Part shown: positions 13,750 to 26,825 of the stretch, one piece after another
Position numbering within the stretch: position 1 is the stretch's first letter
Layout of the letters: each line of letters begins with the position of its first letter
NCBI GenBank assembly: GCA_947561585.1
Contig: CANNZV010002570.1
Coordinates: 1 to 64,000, forward strand
Direction of reading: 5' to 3'
DNA length: 64,000 nucleotides
DNA from: Caprella mutica
Lineage: Eukaryota; Arthropoda; Malacostraca; Amphipoda; Caprellidae
Notes under the pieces: generated by a model
What the model was told of the DNA's origin: nothing
Database searches by the model: none
The model's input: the letters and a program-made list of their open reading frames with translations, nothing else
Position numbers and translations under genes: made by a program

Positions 13750-14604
13750 TTTAGCAGTCTGGTAGTATTAACGACACATGTAACCAGTTGTATCCTACGA
13801 TCCAATTTTATTAATTTCTTAAGTGTTCAAACATGTGTACATTGTACAAGATAAAATAAACATAACTTTACAAGTACATATATAGATAGATAGATTCATT
13901 GCACTTTGAGCTTCTATAAATTGATTGAAAACGTTATTCGTATGATTCGTTTGATTTTTACTATACTGTACACAGTATGGGATATTTTTTTATAGCAAAC
14001 TAATGAGAAATCAATATATTAAATTTTTAATAACAATTAAACCCATTTCTGCCCGAATTAATTTTTGTATAATTATTTGGATTTTTCAATATTTCCGATG
14101 TTTGTTCTACATAATAGCTTAGAAAAATGCACCAGTTTACATATCCCTGCAATAGTATTGCTAGATCACAATGTGCAATCTATATACCATTAGGCAGATC
14201 CGAGAACAAAATTTCTATGTAAAAACAATAATGACTGCCAATGAAGTACATATATCTAATTATGAATACAAATTACACAAGTTCCGTCTCACTTATAGGT
14301 TAAAGTGAATCGAAAATTAACACAAATACATATTATTCTTGATATTCGAAAGAAAATATATACTAAAACTGTGAAATGACACAACCAAAACAAAGATTCA
14401 AGATATAGCATGAGCAACCAACTTTTCAATTAAAATCTCATTAAATTCTAACACATCTTACCTCAAGTTTGACTAATATTTAGAATGCAAGAAAAAAATA
14501 ATATTAGAATGTGGAGACTTATAAAACAACCTCATTTAGTATGAATGAAACATCACATGCCAAGCAAAGACTCACATCACATTTCTACCCTGACTGTATA
14601 TTAT

Positions 14605-15040
14605 AGAGTGCTATATTATATACGATCGAGGTAACACACCACCAATAGAGTGAATTGGTTACACGAGGTAACACATCAACACAGTGCTATAAATAGGGTA
14701 GTGGGTACACGATGTAACACACATAGAGCATGTTAAACGATACACGATGTACCGCATCAATACAGTACTACAAGATACACGAAATAACATATCAATACTG
14801 TGCTATAGGATACACAAGTTAACACATCAATAGATTGCTGTAGAATGCACGAGGTAACACATCAATAGAAAGCAATAGGATACATGATGTAACACACCAA
14901 AAGAGTGCAATAAGATACATCAGGTTACACGTCAATATAATGCTGCTGTTGGTGTGTTACATGAAATAACACACCTATAAATTGCTTAATGATACACGAG
15001 GTTACAAACCAATAGATTGCTATAGGATACACAAGGTTTT
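14605..15040. repeat. Degenerate ~40-bp minisatellite
   Basis: About ten units of the form TACACGAGGTAACACATCAA plus AGAGTGCTATAGGA follow one another with substitutions and small indels. It has no open frame or hairpin of note. Confidence 0.75.
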
Positions 15041-15523
15041 GATAAAAAATGTGTGCTGGGAAATTTGTACTCATATCATCCTAGCGTGCACAGATGAGAT
15101 GGCACAACAAATATAAAATTATATGAAGGGAAATCAGAGGACGAGACATATAGGAATGTTAACTGGAGAAGTCAGTTCAGACCTTGTTCAACCTATGCAA
15201 CTATCAAAGAAACATTTTCTTCAGAGAAATTTACAAAATATTCCCATTTTTTTATATGCTTAATATCTCAAATGCTCTTGTAGACAGTATAGAAAAACCA
15301 ACTATAAACTAGCATATATTGCTATATTGTACACACAGAGAAAGGATAAGTTGAATCAATTATTGTAATACTGTAATATTAAAATATCTTTATATACGTT
15401 TTTTTCATTCCAAGAGTTGTCATAATATGAAACTGAATGATGACATATCGATCTTTAATACCATCTATAAATCAATTGATATTATCATAATTGTATCGTG
15501 TGTCCGCCATACTAACCTAATAG

Positions 15524-16370
15524 GGGTCTATGTCATTTTGGTCGCAGACCATTTGGGTCGCGATAATTTGGGTCCGTGTTTCTAAAAAGTATAATAAACA
15601 TGCATAGTTAATTTAGCTTTTGTATAAATGAATGCTTTCTCAGTTTTGAGGTTAATTAATAAAATATTTTAATATATAATGAAATTTTAATATATAAAAA
15701 AAAATACATTATGCCATTGTTTCCTGATCAAATTTGGAATGTCCATGGATTATTGTTGAATAATTTACCTAGAACCAACAATAACATCGAAGCTTATCAT
15801 AACGCATCTTGCTTGAATCCAAACATATGGAAATTCATAGATACATTGAAAAAAGGAAGAAAGACTAGGTGCAACAAAGAAAATGCACATCGAATGCGGT
15901 GAGCCACATCATTTGAAAAAGAAGTACAGAGACGCTACGGTAAAGTTTCAAAATATTGTTAAACGATACAACTCAGACAATAAATTATTGTTTTTAAAAA
16001 AACATTGCCCACAATATTCGGTAATAATTTTTTCTATACCATGAACTAATTCAAACCTTCGTGTTTAAAGCTTATTTTACCATGTTAGACGTAAGCAAAC
16101 CTTTGTTGTGAAAAATCTTATTTATTAGAGTATGTTAAATTTTCATTGTTCAACACGTTGTTGAAGCGCATTAAGTGTTTTTTTTATATTAGAAAATTTC
16201 TTAAATTTAAAAATATTTCATCAATAACCCTTAAAACTGAGAAAGCATTCAAATATACATAAGCTATATTAACTATGCATGTTTATTATACGTTTTTTAA
16301 ACACGAACCCAAATGACCACGACCCAATTGACTGCGAGCCAAATGAACGCGACCAAATTGACCGGACACC
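15524..16370. mobile_element. Mutator-like element remnant with GGTC-type arms
   Basis: The left arm (15524-15585) begins GGGTCTATGTCATTTTGG and carries two to three degenerate ATTTGGGTCGC units. The right arm (16300-16370) is the inverse, with about four ACCCAAATGACC-like units ending GACCGGACACC. Inside lies the C-terminal part of a Mutator-like transposase (15711-16010). This copy links the tandem-repeat-arm element type of the window to a known transposase family. No clean target duplication was seen, consistent with age. Confidence 0.7.
15711..16010 (+). pseudogene. Mutator-like (MULE) transposase C-terminal fragment
   Basis: The frame reads WNVHGLLLNNLPRTNNNIEA followed by YHNA, CLNPNIWKFIDTLKK. 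This matches the conserved end of animal MULE transposases (RTNN.xE.WH...HPN.WKFI..LKKE). After the A-run near 15850 the reading continues in another frame with EERLGATKK and HHLKKKYRDA, so a one-base indel has broken it. The N-terminal and catalytic DDE region is absent. It is a remnant only. Confidence 0.75.
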
Positions 16371-16820
16371 ATCGAGACGATTAGTGTTTATGTCTTTGTC
16401 CTTTAAATTCAATTTTAAAATTAACTGCTATTAACCAGAGCAATTGGTTGAACCCACTTTGAACCACAGGTGGCAGCGCGATGCACTTTTGTTACAAAAA
16501 TAAATACCTGTTAGCGTTTTATATTATATTATAGTTATAGTTACAGTAGAATAATATCCTTACACATACTATTTATTTATATATATACGATTTTTCCTTT
16601 TCTATTTTCACATTTATATTGCTGATAATCTCATATATAATCTAGATAAGTAGTTTCCAATTAATATAATTTTCCAGTTCAATTGTCGTAAAGAAGAAAA
16701 TTATGAATATATAAATATATTGCAGTATCTTGATTATTTTTTCGATCGGTTGGATAGAAAATGAATATATTATAATATGACTTTTTGTCACATTACGTTG
16801 ATGAAATAAACATTCTTGTA
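16371..16820. other. AT-rich DNA, nothing recognised
   Basis: No coding or repeat structure was seen between the MULE remnant and the hammerhead-like motif. Confidence 0.4.
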
Positions 16821-16821
16821 T

Positions 16822-16895
16822 GGTCAAGGTTTTCACCACTAGATCCTGATGATGAATAGATATATTTCTATTTGAAATCTATACTCCTATAGAGA
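16822..16895 (+). ncRNA. Hammerhead-like ribozyme relic
   Basis: The motif CCTGATGATGAATAGA is followed by a short loop, TCTATTT and GAAA. This matches the CUGAUGA, stem II, GAAA core order of a hammerhead ribozyme. TCTATA-CTCC-TATAGA after the GAAA could form stem III. The expected UH at the cleavage site is GA here, so activity is doubtful. The same sequence family occurs as a discrete insertion at 35341-35438. Confidence 0.4.
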
Positions 16896-16902
16896 CAAAT
16901 AT

Positions 16903-17222
16903 ACCAGTGTTTATCAATACCTACCCAGTTACCTACTAAGTGTTGATCAATACCTACCTAGTTACCTACTAGTGTTCATCAATACCAACGTAGTTACCTA
17001 TTAGTGTTCATCAATACCTACCTACTTACCTAAAACTGTTTGTCAATACCTACCTAGTTATCTACTATAGTTTATCAATGCTTACCTAGTTACCTATAAC
17101 TGTTTGTGAATACCTACCTAGATACCTACCAGTGTTTACCAATGCCTACCTATATACTTACATCTGTTTATCAACAGCTACCTAGTTATATCTACTAGTG
17201 TTTATGAATACCTATCTAGTTA
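16903..17222. repeat. Degenerate ~41-bp minisatellite
   Basis: Units of the type TGTTTATCAATACCTACCTA plus GTTACCTACTAG recur about eight times with variation. It directly precedes the GC-rich array at 17257. Confidence 0.75.
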
Positions 17223-17256
17223 TTAAGATTTGCACCACGACTCAATATATAACTTT

Positions 17257-17894
17257 TTCCCGCGTAAATCAGACGAGGGACAGAGAGGGACATCCCGCGT
17301 GGGACAGACGTGGGACAGAGAGGGACATTCCGCCTACTTTTTCCCGTGTAAAACAGACGAGGGACATCCCGTGTGGGACAGACGTGGGGCAGAGAGGGAC
17401 ATCCCGCGTGGGTCAGAGAGGGACATCCCACGTGGGACAGAGAGGGACTTCCCGCGTGGGACAGAGAGGGACATCCCGCGTGGGACAGACGTGTGACAGA
17501 GAGGGATATCCCGCGTACTTTTTACCGCGTATAACACGCGAGGGACAGAGAGGGACATCCCACGTGGGACAGACGTCTGATATTCCACGTGGGACAGACG
17601 TGGGGCAGAGAGGGACATCACGCGTGGGTAGAGAGGGACATCCCGCGTGGGAAAGACGTGGGATGTGAGTGGGATTTAAGACGTTGGACAGACGAGGGAC
17701 ATCCCGCGTGGGACAGACGTGGGATACCCGCCGTGGGACATCCCGCTTGTGCAAGACGTGGGACGTGAGTGGGATTTCAGACGTTGGAAAGACGTGGGAT
17801 TTCAGACGTCTGGAGACGTTTGAAATCCCCCGTCCCTCTAGCTCTGTCCCTCGCTAGCGAGGGATGTCCCCCTCTGTCCCACGCGAGACAGAGA
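17257..17894. repeat. GC-rich GGGACAGAGAGGGACATCCC array with short inverse end
   Basis: The array mixes GGGACAGAGA, GGGACATCCCGCGT and GGGACAGACGT modules and stands out as GC-rich in an AT-rich window. From about 17820 the modules appear inverted (CTCTGTCCC, GATGTCCCCCTCTGTCCC), so the array ends in a foldback. Open frames on both strands here are products of the repeat, not genes. The long-arm/short-arm layout resembles the tandem-repeat TIR elements at 46.3 and 61.3 kb, but no target duplication was found. Confidence 0.7.
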
Positions 17895-18640
17895 GGATAT
17901 GGTTAGCTGGGCAGTATTTCTGATGAAAGTAATTACACATTAATTTGCTAATAATTTATTCTCCATATTCCCTCCATTGATGTTTTTTCTCACTAATAAC
18001 TTCATTCAAGGTGTTAAGATTGAACAATTATTTTGCCTGAGTCGCATCCTATATATTTTCAAATCAATTCACACATTGAAAGGATGTATTTACATTTTGC
18101 TGCATAACTTTTAATTGGATACAAACTAGATATTGGATTTTAATTTGAAGCAATGAAGCAATCAGTCACTAGAAAGTTACACTCAATTGAAAGTTATAAA
18201 TTAATATTGGGGATATTGGAATTTATGAATTAATAAAAAGTCAGTCAGTGTATTCATAAACAAGTTTCCATATTTGATTCAAGTGTAGTTATACACATAT
18301 ATCAGGATTTTTATTCAATTAGTGTAGTATCCAATAATTTATACATTATGATGATAAGTTATAATAAGTTTCTAATATTCATAAAAATAGTAACATTATA
18401 ATTCACTGACATTTCGTTGACTAATTGATTTATTTTGTATTTTAAAATTAAGATAAGCCATTTCATATGAACACAAAAAATATTTATATCAATCGATGTC
18501 AATTATTAAATTAAATATGCTGAAGTGATTGACTGTATCTTTGATTCATTTACCTCCTTTAAATATTTTAAATTAAGTAATAAGTTTCAAGTGTCCAAAA
18601 GATGAAACTGAAATAACAGGATTCTAACAAGAGTAATTGC

Positions 18641-18836
18641 GCTTTCTTTACACTTCCGTTTATTAACATCGCAGAAAAAAGCTCTTTTTAAAATGTGTTC
18701 ACACTTGCTTTTTTTTTGGGTGGACGGATAAATTACATTACATTTTTCCTTCAGCGATGAAAAACTCAAGTGTGAAAACACTTTAAGAAGAGCGTATTTT
18801 CTGCAATGTTGAAAAACGCATGTGTGAAGAGGGCGT
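18641..18836. mobile_element. Foldback MITE, ~200 bp
   Basis: TTAACATCGCAGAAAAAAGC and AAAATGTGTTCACACTTGC on the left pair with GTGTGAAAACACTTTAAGAA and TTTTCTGCAATGTTGAAAA on the right. The same family forms the core of the palindrome at 61603-62527 (GCGGAAAAA...CTTCTTAAAATGTG). The minus-strand open frame across it is a by-product. Confidence 0.65.
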
Positions 18837-18899
18837 AATTTTGTGGATACGTAAGATAGAGAATAAAATGAATACAATAGAAGAACAAACTAATTATTG

Positions 18900-20490
18900 T
18901 ATGGGTTCATTACGAGTCTGAAAACAGTAAGATAACATTGACGTTTTACGTTTGAATAATTGAACGTAGCACTAGAAGAAATCAATACTAAGCTATGTTT
19001 TTATATAACATCATATTACCAATCACTGGCTTAGTAGAATATTATATGCATTTTTGTATTTTATTTATTCACTGTTAAAAAAAATATTTTATAAATAACT
19101 AATATAGTCTATGCTGACTAATAATAGTGATGTTAATTCTAGTTATTGTGAATAAACACAACAAATATAGTAGTTATTGTGAACATACTCTTCAAGAAAA
19201 AAAAAAACAATTTCTATATTTATGTATTGTAAAAACTTAAAGAAATGTCTCGCTATCACTAAATATTTATAAGACCGGGTGCAATAAAATCAAGGCCTCC
19301 ATGCATATCATTCAAGAAATGGATTTAGTGTCATTATTTTACTTGTAAATAAGAATCTGATTCCCACCAACGAAGGATGTTTTCTACTTTTATAGTTAAT
19401 AATACATTAAAATAATTTATAATATGAAATATATGCCCAATATAATTGTAATTCAAAATAAAGTATTTCGTGGACGAAATGTCAGTGCATATTATATTAC
19501 CTAGCTGTTCTGTTTGGGAAAATTTTGATATATAGGATGATATGTGTATATATAAGTTATTCATATATATACATATATCTAGTTAATGTAAGTGGTAAAC
19601 TAATCTCTGACTTTTTTAAGTTGTAATTTTAGTTGAATGGAAAGATGAAAAGGGTCTCTTTATCAGCTTGTGATTGAAAATACAGATATCTCGACTGATA
19701 AAGAGCGTTCACACAACGTTTCTTTCTGCCCCTTGCGTAGTGAAAAATAAACAGCTTGTGATTGACAAACCATAGGTTTAATTTGTACACTGAAAAATCA
19801 AATAACCTACTATCACATAAAATAATAATAAATGATTAATATCTTTAAATTTACCTAACCTAACCCTCAAAGTGGGGAGAAACTTACCGGGACGGAATAT
19901 ATCTAGGGTGGAAAATATAGGGTGAAATATACCTGGGTGGAATTTACCGGGGTGGAATATACCAGGGTGGAATATACCGGCCGCAAATACGCACATACGA
20001 ATAAACATATGTGACCCTCTAATATTATATTACATACTTTATGTACTATAAAAACAGGTTTAACACTTTTTTCATGGCATTACAAACAACCATGGACAAA
20101 TCCTTTTATACTATTTACCCAGCAAATTCTTAAATATTATTTATTCAGCTGTATAGTATAAAGAGTATGTAATGTAATATTGCAAGGCACATCTGAGTGC
20201 TCGTATGCTCGTATTTGTTAATGTGCAGAAGTGTCTAAAACTCGCATCAAAGCATTTAGTATACCTTCTAAGTTAATTTAAATTGAGGATAATCAAGGTA
20301 ATGCTGAATTCAGCCAGTTTAGTTAAATAAATCGAAGTTAAAAGATTCGATTCTAAAAAGAATGAATAACGTACCTTGTTTCTATGTGAAAATAATAATC
20401 CCGGGTAATCGAAGCGTCATACACAACAAAACTTTATCCATCTTTATATGAACCTGCCCAATACTGTACATTGTAGTAAATAACTTGATT
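18900..20490. other. AT-rich DNA with one short single-arm array
   Basis: Apart from the array at 19863-19985 nothing recognisable was seen. Confidence 0.45.
19863..19985. repeat. Short GGGTGGAATATACC array
   Basis: Five to seven units of about 16 bp (CCGGGGTGGAATATA) are present. The look is that of a single arm of a tandem-repeat TIR element, but no inverse arm was found nearby. Confidence 0.5.
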
Positions 20491-20497
20491 AGAGTTA

Positions 20498-20945
20498 AGA
20501 GTCACTGTGATGACATACTATCAGGTAAAAAGTCACTGTGATGACATACTATCAGGTAAAAAGTCACTGTGATGATGTACTATCAGAGTAGAGAGTCACT
20601 TTGATTATGTTCTATCAGAAAAAAAGAGTCACTGTGATAATGTACTATAAGTAAAAAGAGTCGTGGTGATGATATACTATCAGAGAAATGAGTCCCAATG
20701 ATGATGTACTTTCATAGAAAAGAGTCACAGAGATGATGTACTATCAGAGAAAAGAATCACTGTGATTTTGTACTATCAAACAAAATAGTCACTGTGATAA
20801 TATACTATCAGAGGAAAGAGGCACAGTGATGATGTACTTACTATCATAGAAAAATGTCACTGTTATGATGTACTCTCAGAGATAAGAGTCACTGCAATGA
20901 TGTACTATCAGAGAAAAGAGTCACTGTGATGATCTTCTATCAGAA
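20498..20945. repeat. ~31-36-bp minisatellite
   Basis: About 13 units of GTCACTGTGATGATGTACTA plus TCAGAGAAAAGA occur. The first spacings are 31 bp and later ones are longer through A-run variation. Confidence 0.8.
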
Positions 20946-21186
20946 AAAAATAGACCTTCTTACCTATTTCATATATTATTCTTCCATGTGTACCTTTAAA
21001 TTTATCAAATGAAATTGTATATGATATCTATGTATAAGTATACTAGTGAAGTGCAATAGCATATCGTTGTCATGGTTACATGCACTTATTTCAGTGGTTA
21101 TGCCATAGCTATATTCAATTAGCAGCCCCAATTTTCATAACGGCAAAGTGGCCTAACTTAATGAGCTGTTCCTTTTTCAGTATATA

Positions 21187-22350
21187 GGGGATGATGGTCA
21201 CCAATGGGACACTGGGAACAATGGGACATGCTGATTAACTTCTTTATTTGAGGGTAATTCGCAACAAAATCTTAGTGGTAAATTAGGCATACTTCAGTGC
21301 ATTCACTCGCATTGCATTCAGCGGTTGGGGTGCAGTTAGCCCAGTGTAAAAGCGAAAACATGTTTTAGAGGTGGGAAAACTTAATTTTTCGTACTTTTTT
21401 TCGATTGTTCTAAATCTGGTAATTTAACATATAAAACTTACGGTGATTTTTCATAATAGTAAGTAATATGTAAACTATGATCATATGGAAGGATTGCCTT
21501 TATACTTTTGTAGTTGAGCTGCTATACCCATATGTTTTCAGAATGTCATCATGGTGATCATTGGGACAGAAAATTTGGTTAACAATGGGACAGTGCCCTA
21601 TTGTCAACCAAACTGTCTAGTTACTTCATATGAATCAAAAAATATTTATTTTTGATACAATAACGTGCAACGGATATACCAGAAAAAGAAAAGCTTTTTG
21701 CTGGTGACACTAAGGATAAGGCCTTCGAAATCACTTCATAAAGTATCCTCCGTAGATAGCCTGTGAATTATTGTTCTTGGTATGGTATAGAACTCTTAAT
21801 TTAACTGATCCATTCATCTGAAGAACTTAAATCTCAACCGAAAACGTTGGAAATAAAGGTTTAATAAATTGTAGAATTTGATTCGATTTCTAAAACGTAT
21901 TCTGTTGGCCAAAAGCATGAAAAAGATAAATACGAAATATTGATGTTAGGCGAAGATTCGAGTGCAATGAGCTTAATTTTACAGATGTTCCTGTGAGGCT
22001 AGAGGACAATAAACTGATATCATATGAACCAACTGAGTGTGGAACAACACAATAATTCGAACTTGAAATTTGACCATAACTGCAACAATATACAAGTTTG
22101 ATAAACTGTCAATTCGTTTACCAGGGTTTGACCCATTGTTCACCAGTGCTGTTATGCAATGGGACAATTTTTTTGTTTTTTATTTAATTTTTTTCTAGTC
22201 AACAGAATATATGATAGCATTCGAGTTAGTTTCATTTTATAAAGGAATATCTTTGTTACACATGGATTTTTTTATTTTTCATACTTAGCCCATAGTAAAT
22301 GAAATATCAATCTTTCTGTGTTTTTTGTCCCATTGATGACCATCCTCCCC
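21187..22350. mobile_element. Non-autonomous DNA transposon with GGGGATGATGGTC termini
   Basis: The left end reads GGGGATGATGGTCACCAATG and the inverted right end GGGGAGGATGGTCATCAATG, each continuing GGACA. TA flanks both ends (21185-21186 and 22351-22352), so this is probably a Tc1/mariner/pogo-superfamily element. AATGGGACA and TGTCCCATT motifs recur inside near 21570, 22130 and 22160. A short open stretch near 21870-21960 (VEFDSISKTYSVGQKHEKD) could be a transposase tail, but I cannot assign it. Confidence 0.7.
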
Positions 22351-22359
22351 TATGCAATG

Positions 22360-23580
22360 TGCTGTCAATTATCTCACTCTGCCTATAAAAGCTTGAATAT
22401 TCAATATTTTGTGGGTTAGGGCACCCTGTATATTTACCTTCCGATTGAATTATAAGAACTGTAATAGTTAGTAAGAAACGAAAATGTAATTTTCAGGAAT
22501 AAAACAGAAAGAAGGCATCTTCTATAAAAAAAAATCAATTAGGAAATATCTTTCAAAATGCACCTTTGACAATTTTTTATACCTTCTTATTTCAAAATGC
22601 CATGAAAAAAATTAATTGATGATGAACTAATAATATATCAATACAGTTTATCTCCTAATTTTAAATAAACTTTGTAATACTATTACATTTTCACCAAGCT
22701 AGTTCGTTGTCACTGCACAACGAAGATTCGCTAGATTGTTTAATTAGTCACAATTGTTTAATGAAATAGCAGATGATTGCTGTTCCTATTTATTCGTGTT
22801 GGGATCCTTTCAACCGAATGGTTCACACTGCTAATGACTTATTAATTATTCAATTCATTTCCATTAATATAAATTATATCTTCATTAGCCTTCACTTCAC
22901 GTGTAATTACGTACATGGTTGAATAATTAGTTTGTTCTTTGAGAAATAATGTGGAAAGGTTTGGTGTGAAATTAAAAGAAATACTATTATTTTAATTGTA
23001 TTTTATAATTGAAATCCATTTGCCAGATTCAAATGAATTTTTCATCTTCCTTTGATTGAATAATATATTAATTGAAATGATTTGATAATTATATTAATGA
23101 GAAATATAAAACTGTTTAGATGTCTACAGTAATTGCTAATAATATTTAAATTACTTTTTTCATGTAGCATAATGTAAATGTAAAATCTGGGGGATTCAAA
23201 TTGATAATTTGACTATTACAGTAAAATAGAAACTCATTACTTCTTTCATGATTATTGAGATCAATAATTTTAGATTTTATTTCGCAAGAACATTGGTAAA
23301 ACAACAGCAATAAAATAACAAATTGTTATATATGATTTTTTTTACTAATACTGTCAAAGCTCAAACTTCTATTTTCATTGGATTAAACACCGTGAATATG
23401 ATACAAATATAAGTTAATAAAATCTACTTAACGTAGACACCAAAATGCAAACTTCGTTAGTAAAATTCTTAAAACTTCGTTCATTTATATACCAGAGATC
23501 ACTAAATAAACCAATTCTTGCATTGATTATTTTGTGAAACTTGTGAAATTTTTTGAAATTAGGAGCAACGCTTGTGCCTG
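22360..23580. other. AT-rich intergenic DNA, nothing recognised
   Basis: No coding, repeat or terminal structures were seen. A short GCACCCTGTATA at about 22421 may be a scrap of a mariner terminus. Confidence 0.45.
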
Positions 23581-23860
23581 ATAAGTAGAGCCCAGATATC
23601 TATGCTCTAACAAAATAACAGCATAGAATGCTATAAAAGCATAGATGATCTCTGCTTTATAGGCATTAACCTATTTTCATACGAAGCATATACATACAAT
23701 TCTATTTAAGGTTTTGTCATTGATACAACATGTACAACTCTATTTAAGATATATTAAAGTTTACGCTACAGTTGCTCCATTTTCTATGTACAGTTTTATT
23801 TAGTAATATTTTAGCAAATCATTTAGTTCCAAGTCCTCGTAGTCTTAACAACTCTTAATA

Positions 23861-24316
23861 ATGACTAAAGTTAAGCGGTCTGGTAACGTTAGGATACGAA
23901 ATTTAGTTGATGAATTTGCGTGTTATGCAATGAAGACGGTGTTTTGAAATGCAAGTCATGCAATGTGAAGTTAAGTACAAGTAGCTACAAGAAATCGAAA
24001 GTTGTATCACACTTTAAAAAAAGCTAAACATAGGCGTAAGAGTGTAAATTTTGTAGATTTGAATGAGGTTGATGCCAACATGAAATCAAAAGTATTGTAG
24101 CTAATAATCCTGGATTGCAACACATAGAATAAATACGAAGCATTATCGCTGGAGCGAAAGAGGTGAAAATTGAAAGGAATATAACACAAAATGCAATGTA
24201 TTTCAAGTACACTCCGTTGACATCAGTTGAAGTAGAAAGAAGCTTTTCAAAACTTAAAATGTTACCGAGCGATCACCGAATATCTCTAAAAACAGAAAAT
24301 GTCAAAAACAATTAAT
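23861..24316 (+). pseudogene. Internally deleted hAT transposase remnant
   Basis: The N-terminal part begins at the ATG at 23861 (MTKVKRSGNVRIRNLVDEFA). After a frameshift it reads CKSCNVKLSTSSYKKSK with a following HF, resembling a BED-type zinc finger. After a short degraded stretch comes MYFKYTPLTSVEVERSFSKL followed by SDHRISLKTENVK, the hAT C-terminal dimerisation motif. The catalytic middle is missing. A hAT-like terminus TAGAGCCCAGATATC lies upstream at 23586, but no matching right end was seen. Confidence 0.7.
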
Positions 24317-24329
24317 CGGTTCATGTTTC

Positions 24330-25690
24330 TCCTAATTGTTAAATTATTTATATTCTAAATATAGCTACTATTATTTTTATCTAGCTAGATGAATAAATAA
24401 TTAAATATCATTATTTACCTGATATCGTTATATAGAGACTTATTTTTCTTAATCTGATATTTTGTTAGATATTAATGAAACTTTAGCTATCTCTTAGTAG
24501 AACTAAGAATCTGAGAAATTATCGTTAATGGTTATTTGTTGCTATTTTATTTAATTGTCATATGTTAATAATAGTGTGATGCACAACATATGGTTTGATT
24601 TCCAATTCCATTTTGAATTATTACAAAAAATGTTCTTCGATAATTTTCCATTTGAAAATGGGGAACATTATCCAACCTAATAAATACAACCTCAAAATTA
24701 AAGAAATGTATGCGTAATTAGGTCTACCATTTGACTCATACGGCATGGTTTTAATGTTTTTGAATAAACAAAACGTTACTTGAGGTATAACTATTCAATT
24801 TATAACGGCATATTTAGCATAGAATTTAGGCTATGAAGCATATTTTGAGAGCATATTTGTTAATCATCACGAGTATCAATTATTATAATCATCATAATCA
24901 ATTACCAATAATTATAATTACTTATGAATTTTACTAGTTTTAATATACAATTCAATTGATATCGCGATTGAATAACATTTATATATGAATATAATTCTAG
25001 ATAACATTGAGTTAACATTCAACATAGTTAAAAACATTCAGTTTTAATTAAAACATTATCCATGAACACGGATACAGACAAACGTCAAACCTCAAAGTAC
25101 TAAAAATAGAATCTTTATGACTATGTATCGAAAGAGCAACAAGCGCCTCTAACGAAGCTAAAACACACTAATGGTTATTTACAAATATTATTTTTCTATT
25201 AATTCAAAATTAATTAATATTTTTTTTGTTTTATCTCTAATAATTTCTTTCAATTGAAATTTTCTTCAACGTAATTATTTTTCTCTTTTCATTATTTCTA
25301 TTCCCTTATTAATAATATATTTTTATTATACTTTGTCGTTTTCCCTTTCCACTTATTTTCAACGAAATTTTATCCATTTTAATCATTTTCTTGTTTCTAA
25401 TTACCCTATTTCCTTAATTTTTATGTATATATTTTTTTCTTCTCCCCTTCATTGCCAATTATTTCCTGTAATTTATCCATCAATTAATTATTTTCCTTCC
25501 CCAACTAATTAAAATTTCTCCGTAATTATTCTAATGTGTATTTTTTATCTTTTTTCTAATAATTATTTCTCCCTATTAAATATTTTCTTTCAACAATTAA
25601 TTAATTATAACTACTCAGTAATTATCTTCCTTTGTGTTTTTTTTTTATAATATTATTTCTCCACATAAAATATTCTCTTTCCCAATTGAT
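24330..25690. other. Very AT-rich intergenic DNA, nothing recognised
   Basis: Pyrimidine-rich stretches (25200-25690) dominate and no gene was found. Confidence 0.5.
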
Positions 25691-25702
25691 AATAATATTT
25701 TT

Positions 25703-26817
25703 CGTGACCGGACAATTGCCACCCGCGGATAATTGCCACCTCCGGACAATTGTCACCCAATTATTTTGTTATAAGGCCTCTTAACTTTAAAAATGTTCAT
25801 AAAATATGTGTATTATTTTTGTACGATTAATTATTATTTCACCTTTGATATTTTTTATAGAATTAATAATCTGTGAAAAAATTAATTGGCTTAAAATTGT
25901 AGATGCCTGGTGTTTAAAGGGGCAGTAGTCATTTTTTGTTTAAAATTTTTTAATGTCAAGTGATTGTTCAGAAAAAATAAGGTATTCGTGTAAAATTGCA
26001 ATGTTCAATAAAATATAATAATTGAAATATCTCATTTTATATATAATTAATTTCTTAACAAATGCTAACGGTAGATGGCGCCACAATCAGTGGCGCCATC
26101 TTGTAAACAAACAACTGATATAAGTTTCTAGCCAGATTGTAGCTCAAGTGAAGAGATGGCTTTATTTTTAAAACTCTGCCTTCTTATTTTCGAATTCACA
26201 TAATCTTCTCACCATTTTGACGCAACAAAGGTTGATTACTGCATACATACATAAATTAATATGAAAACAACAAACATACTCACGTACATACTAATAAGTG
26301 CAAATGATTCCGCTAGGTGTCGCTAATTTTATTATATACTTTCTATATGAACATTTCAAATATAAACGAGCATTCAAATATTACTTAATGAAATATTCTG
26401 AATCGATTTAAAACCAATTTGGGGATTGTTTTATTTTTACTTTACTATCCCTTTCAGAAAATCGATTAGTGTAAATCCTGGAAAAGTTATAGACGAAGGG
26501 AATTAAACAATTTTTAATCGTTCTAAACTAGTGGTATAAAGATTAGATAACATAAGACTTAAAATATATAAGATTTGAAAAGCACATAAAGAAACCAAAT
26601 AATAATATTTTTTTATCTTATAATGTATATAATTATTCATTAATCATACAACAATAATATACATATTTTATCACCATTTTTGAAGTTAAGAGGCCTGATT
26701 TTAATTATTTGGGTGGCAATTGTCCGCGGGTGGTAATTGTCCGGGTGGCAATTGTCCGGGGCTGGCAATTATCCGCGGGTGGCAATATTGTCCGCGGGTG
26801 GCAATTGTCCTAGCACC
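25703..26817. mobile_element. Tandem-repeat-TIR element with 8-bp target duplication
   Basis: The element starts CGTGACCGGACAATTGCC and ends GGCAATTGTCCTAGCACC. ATATTTTT flanks both sides (25695-25702 and 26818-26825). The left arm has about three CACCCGCGGACAATTGC units, and the right arm (26710-26815) about six in inverse orientation. The inverse pair AGGCCTCTTAACTT (about 25772) and AAGTTAAGAGGCCT (26682-26697) extends the TIRs past the arrays. A compact hairpin, GATGGCGCCAC and its inverse, lies near 26071-26101. The interior has no gene. The termini share GGTGNNNGGAC with the elements at 10.7 and 57.0 kb. Confidence 0.85.
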
Positions 26818-26825
26818 ATATTTTT

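Noticed and set aside
17198..17857. Overlapping Arg/Gly- and Pro-rich open frames on both strands
   Set aside because: Artefact of the GC-rich array lacking stop codons.
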